DNA of 64,000 bases from Serinus canaria. Its lineage: Eukaryota; Chordata; Aves; Passeriformes; Fringillidae. Below are positions 13,534-24,850 of this stretch, in pieces. The position numbers and the translations under genes were made by a program. Where the stretch lies: assembly GCF_022539315.1 (NCBI RefSeq), contig NC_066315.1, positions 23,225,649-23,289,648 on the forward strand, read 5' to 3'. The notes beneath the pieces are model-generated. The model saw nothing but the letters and a program-made list of their open reading frames with translations, searched no databases and was not told the origin of the DNA. The first letter of the stretch is position 1. Each line of letters starts with the position of its first letter.

Positions 13534-13869
13534 CTAGCCATGGGCAAGGACACCTCCCACTAGACCTGGTTGCTCCAAGTACCAGTCCAACCTGGCCTTG
13601 AACACTGCAAGAGTTGGGGCATCCACAGCTTCTCTGGGCAACCTGTTCCAGTGCACTTGGGCATCCACAACATATCTGGGCAACCTGTTCCAGTGCCTTA
13701 CCACTCTAAACACCCTGAATTTGTTCCTAACATCTAATCTAAACCTACTCTTTGAGTCTGAACCCTTTCTCCTTGTCCTGTCACTACAGTTCCTGATGAA
13801 GGGTCTAACTCTGGCTTCCCTGTAGGGCCCTTTCAGACACTGAAAAGTTGCCATGAGGTCTTCACTCAA
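13534..13869 (-). pseudogene. CR1 reverse-transcriptase C-terminal remnant
   Basis: A 111-codon open frame inside the CR1 encodes the familiar end of the CR1 ORF2 protein: FRLDVRNKFRVFRVVRHWNR, then LPR and an APTLAVFKARLD-like ending. The HWNRLPR motif appears twice, 14 residues apart, because of the 42-bp duplication. It lacks the catalytic part of the enzyme and has no independent promoter, so it is a fossil frame. Confidence 0.88.
13634..13717 (-). repeat. 42-bp tandem duplication inside CR1
   Basis: The block beginning CTGGGCAACCTGTTCCAGTG starts at 13634 and again at 13676, a period of 42 bases (14 codons). The copies have diverged slightly (ACTTGG against CTTACC after the shared part). 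The duplication keeps the CR1 frame. Confidence 0.9.
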
Positions 13870-13991
13870 CCTTCTCTTCTTCAGCTGAGCAGCCCAAACT
13901 TTCTCAGTCTGTCTTTGCAGGGTATGTGCTCTAGTTCTCTTATCAACTCTGTATCCTCCTCTGGATGCGCTCCAACAGCTCCATGTCCTTC

Positions 13992-14213
13992 TTACATTGG
14001 GGCCACCAGAGCTGTGCAGAGTGTTCCAGGCAGGATCTCAAGAGAGCAGCAGAGAGGGGCAGAATCCTCCCTCAACCTGCTGGTCACACTTCTCTGGATG
14101 CAGCCCAGGATTCCTTTGGCTTTCTGGGCTGTGAGTGCACACTGCTGGCTCATGTTGAGTTTTTCATCAACCACCACCCCGAAGTCTTTCTCTGCAGGGC
14201 TGCTCTCAGTCAC
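13992..14213 (-). pseudogene. CR1 reverse-transcriptase fragment upstream
   Basis: This frame starts with a TESSPAEKDFGVVVDEKLNM-like block followed by SQQCALTAQKAKGILGCIQR, which is the region just before the ORF2 C-terminus in avian CR1. It is separated from the downstream fragment by a frameshift. It is the 5'-most recognisable part of the element. Confidence 0.85.
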
Positions 14214-14225
14214 TTCTCCACTTAC

Positions 14226-17200
14226 AGTTCTTCTATGAGATCATGTTGTTGTGGAATTCAGTTTTTGTTTTACTGTTTTAGTGATAGCCATTCTATTCCA
14301 CCTAGAAGATCTGCAAATCTGAAGGTTGTCTTCCTGTCATGAACAGGGAATTCCATGGAATTCACAAGTGGTCAATGCCAACAGCAGTCAGAGCAGACAG
14401 AGGTCTTAAAGCTTGATCCTCTGATCATCTGCAAGCCCCATAGACTGCAAATCTCATTTCTTCTTAGAAGTTTGACTTTAACATGTGTTGCACATAATTA
14501 AACACTTCTGATTTCAAATACCACAGCATAATAATCATTAGCCCATGCTAGATTCCCTTTATAGCAACCACCCTCAGGTTTGGACAGCATTCTGAAAAGT
14601 GGTAATCTAAACATTTTCAGCTATCTTTACAAATATAGTGAGAGGAATAATAAAATTACGTTTACAAGCATGAGAGAATTTCCCTTTCAATAATTCCAGG
14701 AAAGGCTATTCTTATGGAAGGGATTATAATACAAATAAGAAATGGTATAGACTTAACCCATTTTCTTTAGAGTCTTAAGTCTGCAATTTTGTGGTTGTAA
14801 TCTAATGTCATGCCTTTGCTATTAGTAGATTTTCTCCAGAGTCCAGACAGAAGTAGACACGTTCAGAAAGACCTCAGGAATATCCTGTTTTTCTGGCACA
14901 AATTTAAAATATATTTCTCATTAAATTGCTGCCTCTTTTTTATTTGTGGATTTTATTTTCTAGAATTAAATATATTTTGTCTTCAAAAGAAATGCTGTTG
15001 CTTTTGTTTTAAGTGACAGAGAAGTGGTCCTTAGATCCTATTGCCAGAACCAACATTCTGTCATTTCTATCTCAGTTTATTTTGTGATGTGATGATCATC
15101 TAACTAGAAGTCTGATATTCAAATTCAGCAGAGAGGAAAGGAGTGCACACTCATGGCCTCTCTGTTCTTAATATCCAAAGTCAGCAGCAGGAGTCCCCAT
15201 TTCAATGAGAACAAGACTAAATTATCAGAACATCTGGTTTTGGGCACAGGGATCAAATCTCTCCCTGTAGTCAGAAAGGTGCCAAACACAAAAGCTGTGA
15301 CAGGTAAATACTAAACACTAATAGGAGAGAGGAAACCACATACAAGTGTTGTGGGGTTCATCTGGTATATTCAATATACCAATGTATTTCCATAGGCATA
15401 AGACTGTCTCCAAAAGAGCCCAAAATGAGAAGGCGGCACAATGTCAGAAGGAGACTGGAAGGTTATCCTCTTTTATGAAAGGATGAAGGATCCCAGACAG
15501 CCCCCATCTATGGAGGAGTACATTGACTTCTCCTGGTCATTTCCAAGGGCCAACCACTTTCCCTTCCAGCCCATCCCCTTTGCTGCATGGAACTGAAGGT
15601 ATGTCCTTTTCTCTTCCCCTCTCTGCCTTCTCACTTTGTCCTCTCTGGGACAATGGAAAAGGAGTCAGACCTTCACCTCATAGATATGCAGCCCAACATC
15701 CTTCAAACTCTCAAGCAGATTTTCAAATGAGGTAGGAGAGCAGAGTGTCTTGTAGTGCCAGGCAGAATTCTGCCCCTTGCTGATGTATTTCTGGGGAGGA
15801 TGTTTTGTTTGGTTAGGGGTTTTTTTTCTTATTTCCAAGCCAGTAGCAGATGGCTTACCAGTCTGATTTCATCTGGCAATTTCCCTGCTCCTGCATTGCC
15901 TTCATGAACCATTCCACAGCCACAGCATGGGGCAGTTTCAGAGCTTTCTGGTGCAAAATTGTCACATCTATTCAGAATCTTGAAATAAGATACTGACAAC
16001 ACCAAGTTATTTTAAGTTTTGGGCTTATTTCTATCCAGGGTTTCCCTCTACATTCAATTCCTTCCTAAGCTGTGAACCATTCAAACTACACTTTTATACA
16101 GCTGAAAGCAGATTTGATTATTATGATTTCTTTGTGAAAACCTGAGAAGATTAAGAAGCAGTGATGTATAGAACATATGCCCTTTCTCAACATGACATTC
16201 TCTAACAATATACAGGGGTCTGCAGATCCTTACAGTCATTATATTATTCCCACTACTGGTATCTAAATAGAGAAAATCCTATCATCAGGAAAGAATTTCA
16301 CTTTTTTTGTATTATAGTTTCAATCTCATGTGCAGGTCAACAAATCTGCAGCTGTGTATCGATTTCATTCTGTAACTAGGCAGGAAAGGCCACATTTCAA
16401 GGGAGCATTTGCAGATTGTTTTTTCCTTTGTATTACAGGTCTTTTTGTGATGGTCCCTTAGAAAAAAAATTAAGATTGGCCAGATGACTTCTATGCTCAG
16501 TGAAGCAAAATGCCAAATAAATATGTTTACAGGCACATCAGTTCACTGTTTTTTCTCTATGTATCCCAGAGTGTTACTAACCATGGAAATACTTTCCAAA
16601 ATCAGTGGGGGGAAAAAAATCTGTCTGGTATTGATTGAATATGGTTTCTCATCTGTCTCATGACCTTTTCCATCATATATAATTAGAAATGGAAAGGTCT
16701 TAGCTGCGTGCTTGCAGTACTCTCCGGAATATAGATAGAAGGTTTGGTTCAGTACTGAGATACAATGAAAGCATGCAATCCATAGATTCTAGGATTTGGC
16801 AATACCTGTAGTTGTTCCTCAAAATAATAAATACAGATCATACCAGAATTTTCAAGCTGATGTGGTACAGTATCAGTAGGTGTCTTAACTGTTTAGTAAT
16901 ATCTTGGATTACATCACACATTGTAGAGGATAAATATAGTTTACAACCATCTACAGCACAGGAAAACATCAAACCTGTTGATTATGTGATACAATCTTTG
17001 TTCCTTGCTGCTGCAGGGATAGTTCTGTGTCAAAGAGTCAACATGATTTGCTAATCAGTGGTTAAGGAGATGATTATGATGGCTGTTTCTAAAAGCATTT
17101 ATGAGTCCCTTGTCATGAGTCAAGCTGCTAATTCTGGAAGTCAGAAATCTTAATCAGCCATATTGTCCACAGACTCTTTGCAAGGTTAGGGCAATAGCAT

Positions 17201-17440
17201 TTCTGATTTTGACACCTATACTTTGCTTTAGCTTCTGCTTGGATTGGAAAGGTTTGAATGAATGTCCTTATGTCCCCTATGTACATAAGGAATCAAACCA
17301 CAGAATCTTATGCCTTTCCCAATGTGAAAAGCAGAGATGCTGGTGATGGGACCATCAAAAAGTTAAATACATTTCACTTACAGACACAGCTCTATTTCCA
17401 TTTTGATATGAAAATACTCTAGCAAAATACCAGACAAGTT
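14226..17440. other. no gene or named repeat seen
   Basis: AT-rich DNA with only short unrecognised open frames and ordinary A/T runs. Confidence 0.5.
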
Positions 17441-17501
17441 GCTATCAGTAAATCGTTATCAGCTATCAATAATTGTTATCAGCCACCAATAAAGAAAATC
17501 A
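17441..17501 (+). repeat. three-copy 20/21-bp minisatellite
   Basis: Three adjacent diverged units are visible: GCTATCAGTAAATCGTTATC plus A, then GCTATCAATAATTGTTATCA, then GCCACCAATAAAGAAAATCA. The third unit is the most diverged. Confidence 0.75.
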
Positions 17502-18254
17502 GTTATTTTTGACAGATGCTTTCTTCCTGCATGGGCTAGGTCTGCAGCTCAACAGACTGTCAGCAGAATGTGTTTCTTGGCCCACTATTTGCCAGTGCTG
17601 TATGAAATCAAGAAAAGCCTGATTAAGAATGGATAAATTCAGCATAGAGGATGGTGGATCAGTTCAGATCATAAACAGCTGTCAACCTCTTATGCTTGGA
17701 TGCTGTGGCTTCTAATGGACCCCTGCTCATACTGCACCAGACACAACTAAAATTAGCACACAGTCACAGGAGAAGCCATTGCACATGATGGGAGGTTGAA
17801 GAGACTGATCCAATTTTTGAGACTGTCATACCCTATAGAAATCTTTTCCCACCATTTATATGAGTCCTTGGACTACATGGAGCATGACACCTGATCAACA
17901 GGATCTGCCAATCCTGTGCCTTTCAAAAATCATACACACACACAAACAAATGTTTTAAAACAGCTGACCTTCCTTCATGATTTTGGATACCTCTCAAACC
18001 TCTGAGGACTCTGATTAAGTAGTTTGTAAAAGGTAAATCTCTCCCCCTCATTTATACCATTTCAATGCCTGTTTTGGTTTCTGACTTCTACCAGGCACTC
18101 TATCTGTTAGATGTATCATCTGTTCTATGACAACAGAGTCACTGAGTCACCAAATAAAAGAAGTTTGTACTTCAGTGGTATGCAATTGTCCTGGCTGTAA
18201 ATTTAGGCAATGTAATTTCTATTGGCATCACTACAAATTATTTCAAACATAAAT
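17502..18254. other. no gene seen
   Basis: AT-rich DNA. A short (CA)n run lies at about 17934-17946. Confidence 0.5.
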
Positions 18255-18304
18255 GTATATATTCTGTTGTGAACTGAAATAACATTTCACAACAGAATAT
18301 ATAC
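18255..18304. repeat. perfect hairpin, 19-bp arms
   Basis: GTATATATTCTGTTGTGAA (18255-18273) is the exact reverse complement of 18286-18304, with a 12-base loop. The stem is AT-rich and lacks the flanking pairing of a microRNA precursor. It may be the product of a template-switch mutation. Confidence 0.85.
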
Positions 18305-20107
18305 AGGCAGTATTCCAAATAAAGTTTTTAAATTTATTTTGACCAGAAATGTATCTTGCTAATAACACAATAACATGAGTATCAGCCTGTCAGCAAAAAA
18401 CACATTTGCAGTGAGGAAGAAACATGGGTGAGTGACAGTTCATCACATCTGTAAAAATTAATAAATACCCCCAAAACAACAGAAGAGAAAAACATGAGTT
18501 AGTGTTGTTTCTGAAGTCTAAGTCTTACAAAGGGAAAATAAAATTAAAACAAAGATGGTTTACTTGCAAAAGACATGACACAATGCCACCTTCTGGTTAA
18601 AATGTATAGAAAAATATACCAGCTTTGTGTTGAACAATTACCTGTTTACACATGTGCATAACTAAATCCGGTTTCGTATGAATTCACAACAGTCATGCAG
18701 TCAATTGTTTAGACTGGCAGATCCCAGTATATCCACTATTGAATTTTCTGGAGTAGTCCATCCCATACTAAAGGCAGAATCTTGCTACTCAACAGTTAAA
18801 TTTCAGTGCAGGTTTGCATCTTTAGACAAGAATCTCTCTATTTCACATTCTAGCAATGGGGTTTGGCCTCCAATTTTTAAACACTCATTTTTCATAGAGT
18901 ATCAGATTTTTGAATAATGTTTCCTTGTTCAAAGTTTTAGCAATTTTGGCAGCAAAAATGTTTTAAGATTAGGCTTTTGTGAATTTTCTCTTGAGAGCCT
19001 CATGTGTTATTAGAGTAATATAGCTAAAAACTTTTAACTCTGCAACATGCAGAGACATTTTCATAACAGCTTCGAGATATGACAGATTTAAATATTTTCC
19101 AATTTAACCAAAATAAGAATAATTTGCCACTGGGGAAGCCAGCAGCTCTTTTAAGATATATTCAATACCTCTCTCCTCTGGTCCTTTTGAACTGCCAAGC
19201 ACTCTACAATAGTGACAGGATCCAAGTAAAGACACACTACTGCTTATTAAATTTAATAGCTGGAAGAGTTAATACCGGACACACATACACATCAAATTTC
19301 TCCAGTACCCCTCACCCAGGAGCAGAGTTTGGCCATTTCTTTTCACTTTTGAAGAAAGTCTTGGACTTATTTCAAGGTACTGAAGTTGTCCCTCAAATCT
19401 TCACCCATTCAGGATCATTCGTAAGGAGGGCACACCCATTGTGTATTAGCTCAGTAACCCACTCCTGCAGCTCCAGGCTGCATGGTCCAACAGCACACTG
19501 CGGTCTGCAGAAATCCCCTCTACAGAGGAGACAAGCAAAGGCAGGAACTCAAAGAGGACTTGAGCACAATGAATGAAATTGGTGGGTTTTCCCACTTCTG
19601 ATTCATCAGCCAGTTTCAGAACCTCACTTGCCTCATCCACATTCTCTATATGCACCATGTGAAGGGGAAAGTGGGAAAAGGGAGAGGCAACAGCCACTGC
19701 TCCAGAGGAGTAGCACAGGGAAGCTCCATAAATGCACTGGCATGACCACAGCATATTTATACGGCTTTAGAGTTAGAAAGATCAGAATTGTCCCTGGTGA
19801 GTAATAAATTCCTGAACAAGAATTTGAGCTCTCTATATGATATGAGAATAAAGCTGATCAGTTGAGAGAATTATTGTATTGTAAAACTACAGCAATAAGG
19901 GCACTGCAACAATTTCTGGATATTTATTCAACTGATTTTCCTTGAGGAATTTTAATGAGGATTTCACACTCCATAACCACATGCTTTAGATTCTGTCAGT
20001 AAAAATGTTAAATGCTTCTGTTAGAGTAATATGACACTGCTTTTTCTGCACTACTATTTGCAGGGGAATGATATTTTAGCATGTCTACTTTTTTTTTTTT
20101 TTTTCAG
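18305..20107. other. no supported gene
   Basis: AT-rich DNA. An unbroken + frame of 165 codons (19079-19576) is one of the longest in the window, but its composition is unremarkable, it has no recognisable motif, and it overlaps a 102-codon frame on the other strand. I treat it as chance. The interval ends in a 16-base T-run and CAG. Confidence 0.45.
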
Positions 20108-20475
20108 ATGTACTGGGAAGGTTTTCAGTTATTTATGTTGTGGCTGAATCCTTCAGTGTGCCACTAGACCCAGACAAAAATGACAATGCCAGCCCCATTG
20201 GGGAACAGTTGTGGAAATTCCTTCAGCTATTCATGCATAAGTTTCCCTGTGCTCTCCATGTAGCTGGCAGCAATATTGTGCATAATGCACAAGAAATGCC
20301 TATGGTGGGATTAGAAGTGGCAAAATCCATCAATTTTTATACAGAAAGTTCCAAAGTTGAACTAATTTATTTGCAGTTGTGGCCATTCCATGTTATTGAT
20401 TGCTATGATTACAGAAAAATTAAGCTTTTGGTTCCCAATGCTTAGATTTAATCTCATGAATGGGATTCAAATAAA
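20108..20475 (+). other. possible terminal exon of an unknown transcript
   Basis: A T16-CAG acceptor (20089-20107) precedes DNA that stays open in frame 0 for 112 codons to a TAG at 20443. An AATAAA signal follows at 20470-20475. The translation contains ESFSVPLDPDKNDNASP and no domain I know. A second entry phase reads only 13 codons to a stop, so the coding frame is uncertain. It could be a non-coding transcript end or coincidence. Confidence 0.25.
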
Positions 20476-23400
20476 GAAAAGGATCAGTTAAGAGTTTGAA
20501 AACTTTGTTTATATTCTTGAGTCAGGCCCTGATCTGCACCATATTCTTCACAGGCTTCATTTTTCGGTGCTTTTCATTCTTGTCTTGCAGATTATAAGTA
20601 ACATTTTCAGAAAAGATTGTCTCTCATTATGTGCTTCTACCACGCCTTGTTTAATGAGGTGCCAAATTCATTGAAGCCTCTAAGCTTAACTGTACTATAC
20701 ATAATAACCCATAAAGCACTGAAATCATCCTTCACAAACTGAAAATTAGAGTTTGTTATTCCAAATTGCCATTAGTTTCCTGTGCTTCTGACAAAACCCT
20801 CTGCAGTTGTTCATGGACGTATCCCAGAATTTTCAGACAACATGGCAGTGTTTAAAATGCAAAATGTGAACATATCTCTTAGATAATCTGCACTAAATCA
20901 TTCATTGCTCTGACCATTAAAGTATTTTCATGTATATGGCATAGTCTGCTATTCCTGCTTGGATGTTTAAAATAAACAATCACAAAAAAGTAAGTAGAGC
21001 TATGTGAGTTCCTTGTACATAACAACATACATTTAGCTTAAGAAATTAGTGTTTCCACTGATGCTTATGCCAGACAACTGTAATTTATAGCACTGTGAAG
21101 CAAAACTGACATTTCAAGTTGGGGCTCTAAATTCCTTCTTGGTGTAATACTACAACATTTTATGACACTACACCAGAAACTAACACAACCCAACAACAGA
21201 AAATTACTATGTGCCACTTTGGGTTTGGAAATGTGTTGTGAAAGGAAAATGTCTTTCTTACTGCAGACTTTAATGTCTCTCAGTGATTAAAGGTAATTAA
21301 AGACTTGATTGCACAGCCATTTCATGAGAATGGCTCTTCCTTGTTCAGTCATGTCAGTGATAGCAACCAGATATAAGGATACAATAGGTAAATTTGGGTA
21401 AAACCACTCAAGGGAATAAAACCTGCAATATTTTTCCACACCAACAGTAGGTTATACTTTTTTAAAAACTCTATCAGGAAATCATCACTAACTAAAATGT
21501 TAATATTTGGTTGAAGACAACCTTCACCATTGAAAAGAGGAAAAGAGAAGTGAAAACTGAACTTTTACAAAGGATGAAAGGGAAATCTGAATTACCAACC
21601 TTGAAGCAAATAAAAATGCAAATACTATAGAAAGCAAGAAGTATTAAAGTAGGTGAAGATTAAATATGACAATACTTATTTTGGAAGAGTTATGAATGAG
21701 GCTAAAATGAAGAGTAAACTTTCTGTTGTAAGCTACAGTGGTGCTTCAGGAGTTTTACATGAGTCCATGCTCTGCAAATCTCTCTCTAGAAGTTATCCTG
21801 CCTTTAAAGAGACTCTCAGCACCCTGCCAAAAGTTGATAAACTCTGAAGGTAAGTCTGGGTAAAGACATAATGCAAATATACACTGCACAAAGCATAGAA
21901 GGCAGCATAGGATCAGGGCCTTTCAATTAGAAATTGCTTAGGACAGATATAGATCGTGTCTGGTTTCCTCTGGGATGCAGCTCTGGTCTGACACAATTAA
22001 ATGGCAACAAGTGGTAGTGATGGTTTCAGGTATTGTTCATCTGTGAAAATACCTGCAGCTTTACAAAAGGAAGATGCACTCTGCTACATCCCTATGTGTG
22101 GCACAGCAGAGGCCACAGGACCAGCCCTCCATGTAGCTCCAATCACAATGACCACATCCATGAGAAACAGGCCATGGGAGGAAGCACTGGTCTGCCCATG
22201 GAGAGGGTGCAGAACGCTCTCCTGGGCTGGGCATGGTTCAAGGGATAAGGAACTGCAGGAGTGAAGCTACCCTGTTTGAGTGGGAAGAGAGCAGGTGCAG
22301 TGAATGCCATACCATTGGGTCTTGGGATGAAAGGTGGGGTTTAGCCTATGTTATGTACTTGCCAAGTGGTTTCTGTGAGAGAAAATCATCACTCAATTGT
22401 GACATACCAGCAGTAAGCCAACACAATGTCAATAGCAGTGCCAGACATCTGCTGCTCCAAGAGAAGGTGGAAAAGAGCACTTGGCTCAGCCAGAAGAACC
22501 ATGCATGGGGGAGAGGGAGTCCTTGCTGGTAATGTCTGTGGGGACCAACATGTTCTCTGGGCTTATGCCACCTCCTGTCCTCACAGGTATCTAGCTAGAG
22601 GAAAAAAGCAGTAGCAGCTCTGCCTCATGGGGCTCCACAGTCTCACAGGGAAGCTTCCTTCACTCGCAGCTCTCCCTCAAATCAACTTGCAAATGAGCAT
22701 GTGGGGAGCTCACTCCTCGGCATGGCCAAGTGAGATTAGAGACAGCATTTCATTTGTGTGGGCCTTTTGGCAAGCACCCACTGAAGGGAATGATTACACA
22801 AAAAGTCAGTTATTCTCCTGTTAAAATAAACTCCTTTTTTTAAAAAGGAATCAACAAAGCAAATTTTCCGTGAAGTCATTAAACAAATTTTAGTTTAAAA
22901 GAATTTATCAGCACTGAAATATTCAAAGAAAGAGAAGAATTAGGGAAGCCATATCCAGTTAAAAAGAAGAAAAGAGAAGTGAGAGGGGAGAAAAGGGAGC
23001 TGATTTTTTCTGAATGTTTTCCTTAAGCTGAGGAAGTCAAAATGATCATGAAGAAGGAAAAATGTGGCATCTGCATTAATTGGCATTAAGCACTTAAAAC
23101 AAGAAGCTTCAATAACTGTGAAAATTTAAATTTTTGAACTTCTCCTTTCTATCCATCCTCATTGATATTCACAGGGCAGTAACCACTATTTGCAAACAAA
23201 GATGAAAAACAGTATTTACTCTTGCTGGAAAATGCATTTATAATTTATTATTAATGCATTCAATTTAGTGTGAATCACCTTGTAAAACTTTCATAATATA
23301 ACCCAAATAAGACCTAGACAAACAAGTAGGGGTTTTTTCGTCCAGTCACTAAAGAAAAAGGAAAAAATATAATCAGTTGAGTTTGAATCAAAACAGCCAT

Positions 23401-24042
23401 TTTTTGTTTTTTGAAAAATAGGGAATTTTTAGAATTGAGCTGATTTGTAATGACTTTTTCTTTCATTTTAGAACCTTTCTTTTTCAGTGACTCATTATTA
23501 AATACCAAAGATAAGTTTATTTAGCAAACATCAAAAGTAAACATTCTAGCATTCCTTTTTTTTTTCCTTCAGAAAATTCAGGAATTACATTTTTTTTTAA
23601 TATAATATCTGTTTTACTCTTTATTCATCTGAATTCAACTGTGGGTGTTCATACTTGCAAGCAATTTCTGTCCCCTAAAAAATGCTGGTTTATACTATTA
23701 CCCCAAAATTCACACAATTTCAGGAAAAAACAGGAGCTACTTCCTATTTGTCTGGAGTTCAAGTCTGCACCTGAAGACTCAGGATATATTTTGAAAATGA
23801 GTGTTTATTTGCTTGGCTTGGCCTGACTTTGCTTGGTTGAGTACAACCATGCCAAGTTCCAGTAGATCCTGGAGTGACTTAAATGTTTGACTGGAAACTC
23901 CTGAATGTCTTTCTGAAGAGTTTCATGCTGAGTGCTAAAATCTCTCAGCAAGTGAGAATGACTCTACCAGTCAGGTCTACTGGCTCTGAAAGGTCCCAAG
24001 AACTGGACAAGTTCATGCAGAGTTTCCTGTAGTACAGACAAA
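20476..24042. other. no supported gene
   Basis: AT-rich DNA with a mildly GC-richer part at 22000-22780. An AAG|GTAAGT donor at 21849 is strong, but the upstream acceptor (CTCTCTCTAG) gives several possible frames and none is convincing. Confidence 0.45.
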
Positions 24043-24358
24043 ATGGAGATTTACTGCCTCAGATATCAGGACTCAGAGCTGGGCTATACCTACCAGAAGG
24101 GGCCTGATAAGAAGTCTGCCCTTAAGGCTGCTCTTAGAGTGGGGAAAACAAGGGGAAGCATGCTGCTGGGAATGGACATCCTCCCTCTGCCCCCAACACT
24201 GGCAACTGCTCCAGACACCTCAGCAGAAGGAAAGAGTTCCCAAGCTGTAGCAGAGGGAAAGCAGGTGCAGGCACACAGCAATGAGGGTAGTTGCCACCAA
24301 GGAACCCTGGGTTCCACATCCTGCCTCTGGCAGTGGCCAGGAGAGGCTGGGGAAGCAT
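24043..24358 (+). other. GC-rich open segment ending at a donor site
   Basis: A + frame starts at ATG 24043 and continues to 24366. It meets a strong donor, CAT|GTAAGT, at 24358. The segment is clearly richer in G and C than its surroundings and uses many CTG, GGG and CAG codons. The protein (starting MEIYCLRYQDSELGY) is not recognised. The opposite strand is also open over 170 codons, which GC-rich DNA permits by chance. It may be a young exon or only a GC-rich island. Confidence 0.22.
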
Positions 24359-24554
24359 GTAAGTGAGGACAAGCATGCAGTAATGTCCCCCTGGCCACTC
24401 TATGAGCTGCAATGCTTTCTGAGCCAAAACCAGCATCTCTGCATTCTACATCCCTCAATGGGTTCTTCTTCTGTGGATTTATCTGATTCCTTTTGAAGCC
24501 ATGCAAACTTCCAGCATCCTCAGACACTTGTGCTAATGCCATCAACAGTATAAC

Positions 24555-24850
24555 TATGCTCTCTGTGAAGAAACCCTGCTTTTTTTTTTTTTTTTTTGTC
24601 AAATCTGCTATTCCATGCCCCTATTTGTGCTACCTCCTTACTCACCATTCATAATTTCTGTTCCCTCCTTCCTCAGGCAAATTTTTCCTATCACTGTACC
24701 AAGTTTATGTAATCAATCTTCATCTGGAAATTATTTCATAGCTTTGAGCATCCTATCAACCTTTTCTAGCTCTGGTCTGCTCTTTCTGAGAGGCAAGGGA
24801 TAAGAACAAATGCAGTCTTCAATATGTGTCTAACTCACAGACTTACAAAG
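24555..24850 (-). mobile_element. old, diverged CR1 fragment
   Basis: The pieces CTCTGTGAAGAAA, CAACCTTTTCTAGCTCTGGT and GCAGTCTTCAATATGTGTC resemble, in order, the conserved blocks of older reptile/bird CR1 subfamilies read on the reverse strand. The copy is much more diverged than the other CR1s here, and its 3' tail is not visible. An 18-base T-run (24580-24597) lies inside it. Recognised from memory of the family. Confidence 0.5.

Larger units (their letters stand above)
13481..14225 (-). mobile_element. CR1 LINE, 5'-truncated
   Basis: The low-coordinate end reads CATAGAATGGTTTGGGTTG, the reverse complement of the avian CR1 3' end, so the element lies on the minus strand. About 745 bases follow, containing familiar CR1 blocks (for example GGGCAACCTGTTCCAGTG) up to a point inside the reverse-transcriptase C-terminus, where similarity stops. 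Such 5' truncation is typical of target-primed reverse transcription. It is inactive: no endonuclease and only the tail of the reverse transcriptase remain. A 42-bp in-frame duplication is described separately. Confidence 0.93.

Noticed and set aside
19079..19576. 165-codon + open frame
   Set aside because: Ordinary composition, overlapped by an open frame on the other strand, no splice or promoter support.
24090..24602. 170-codon minus open frame
   Set aside because: Begins in the complement of a T-run (poly-lysine) and crosses a CR1 fragment and a GC-rich pocket; chance in GC-rich DNA.
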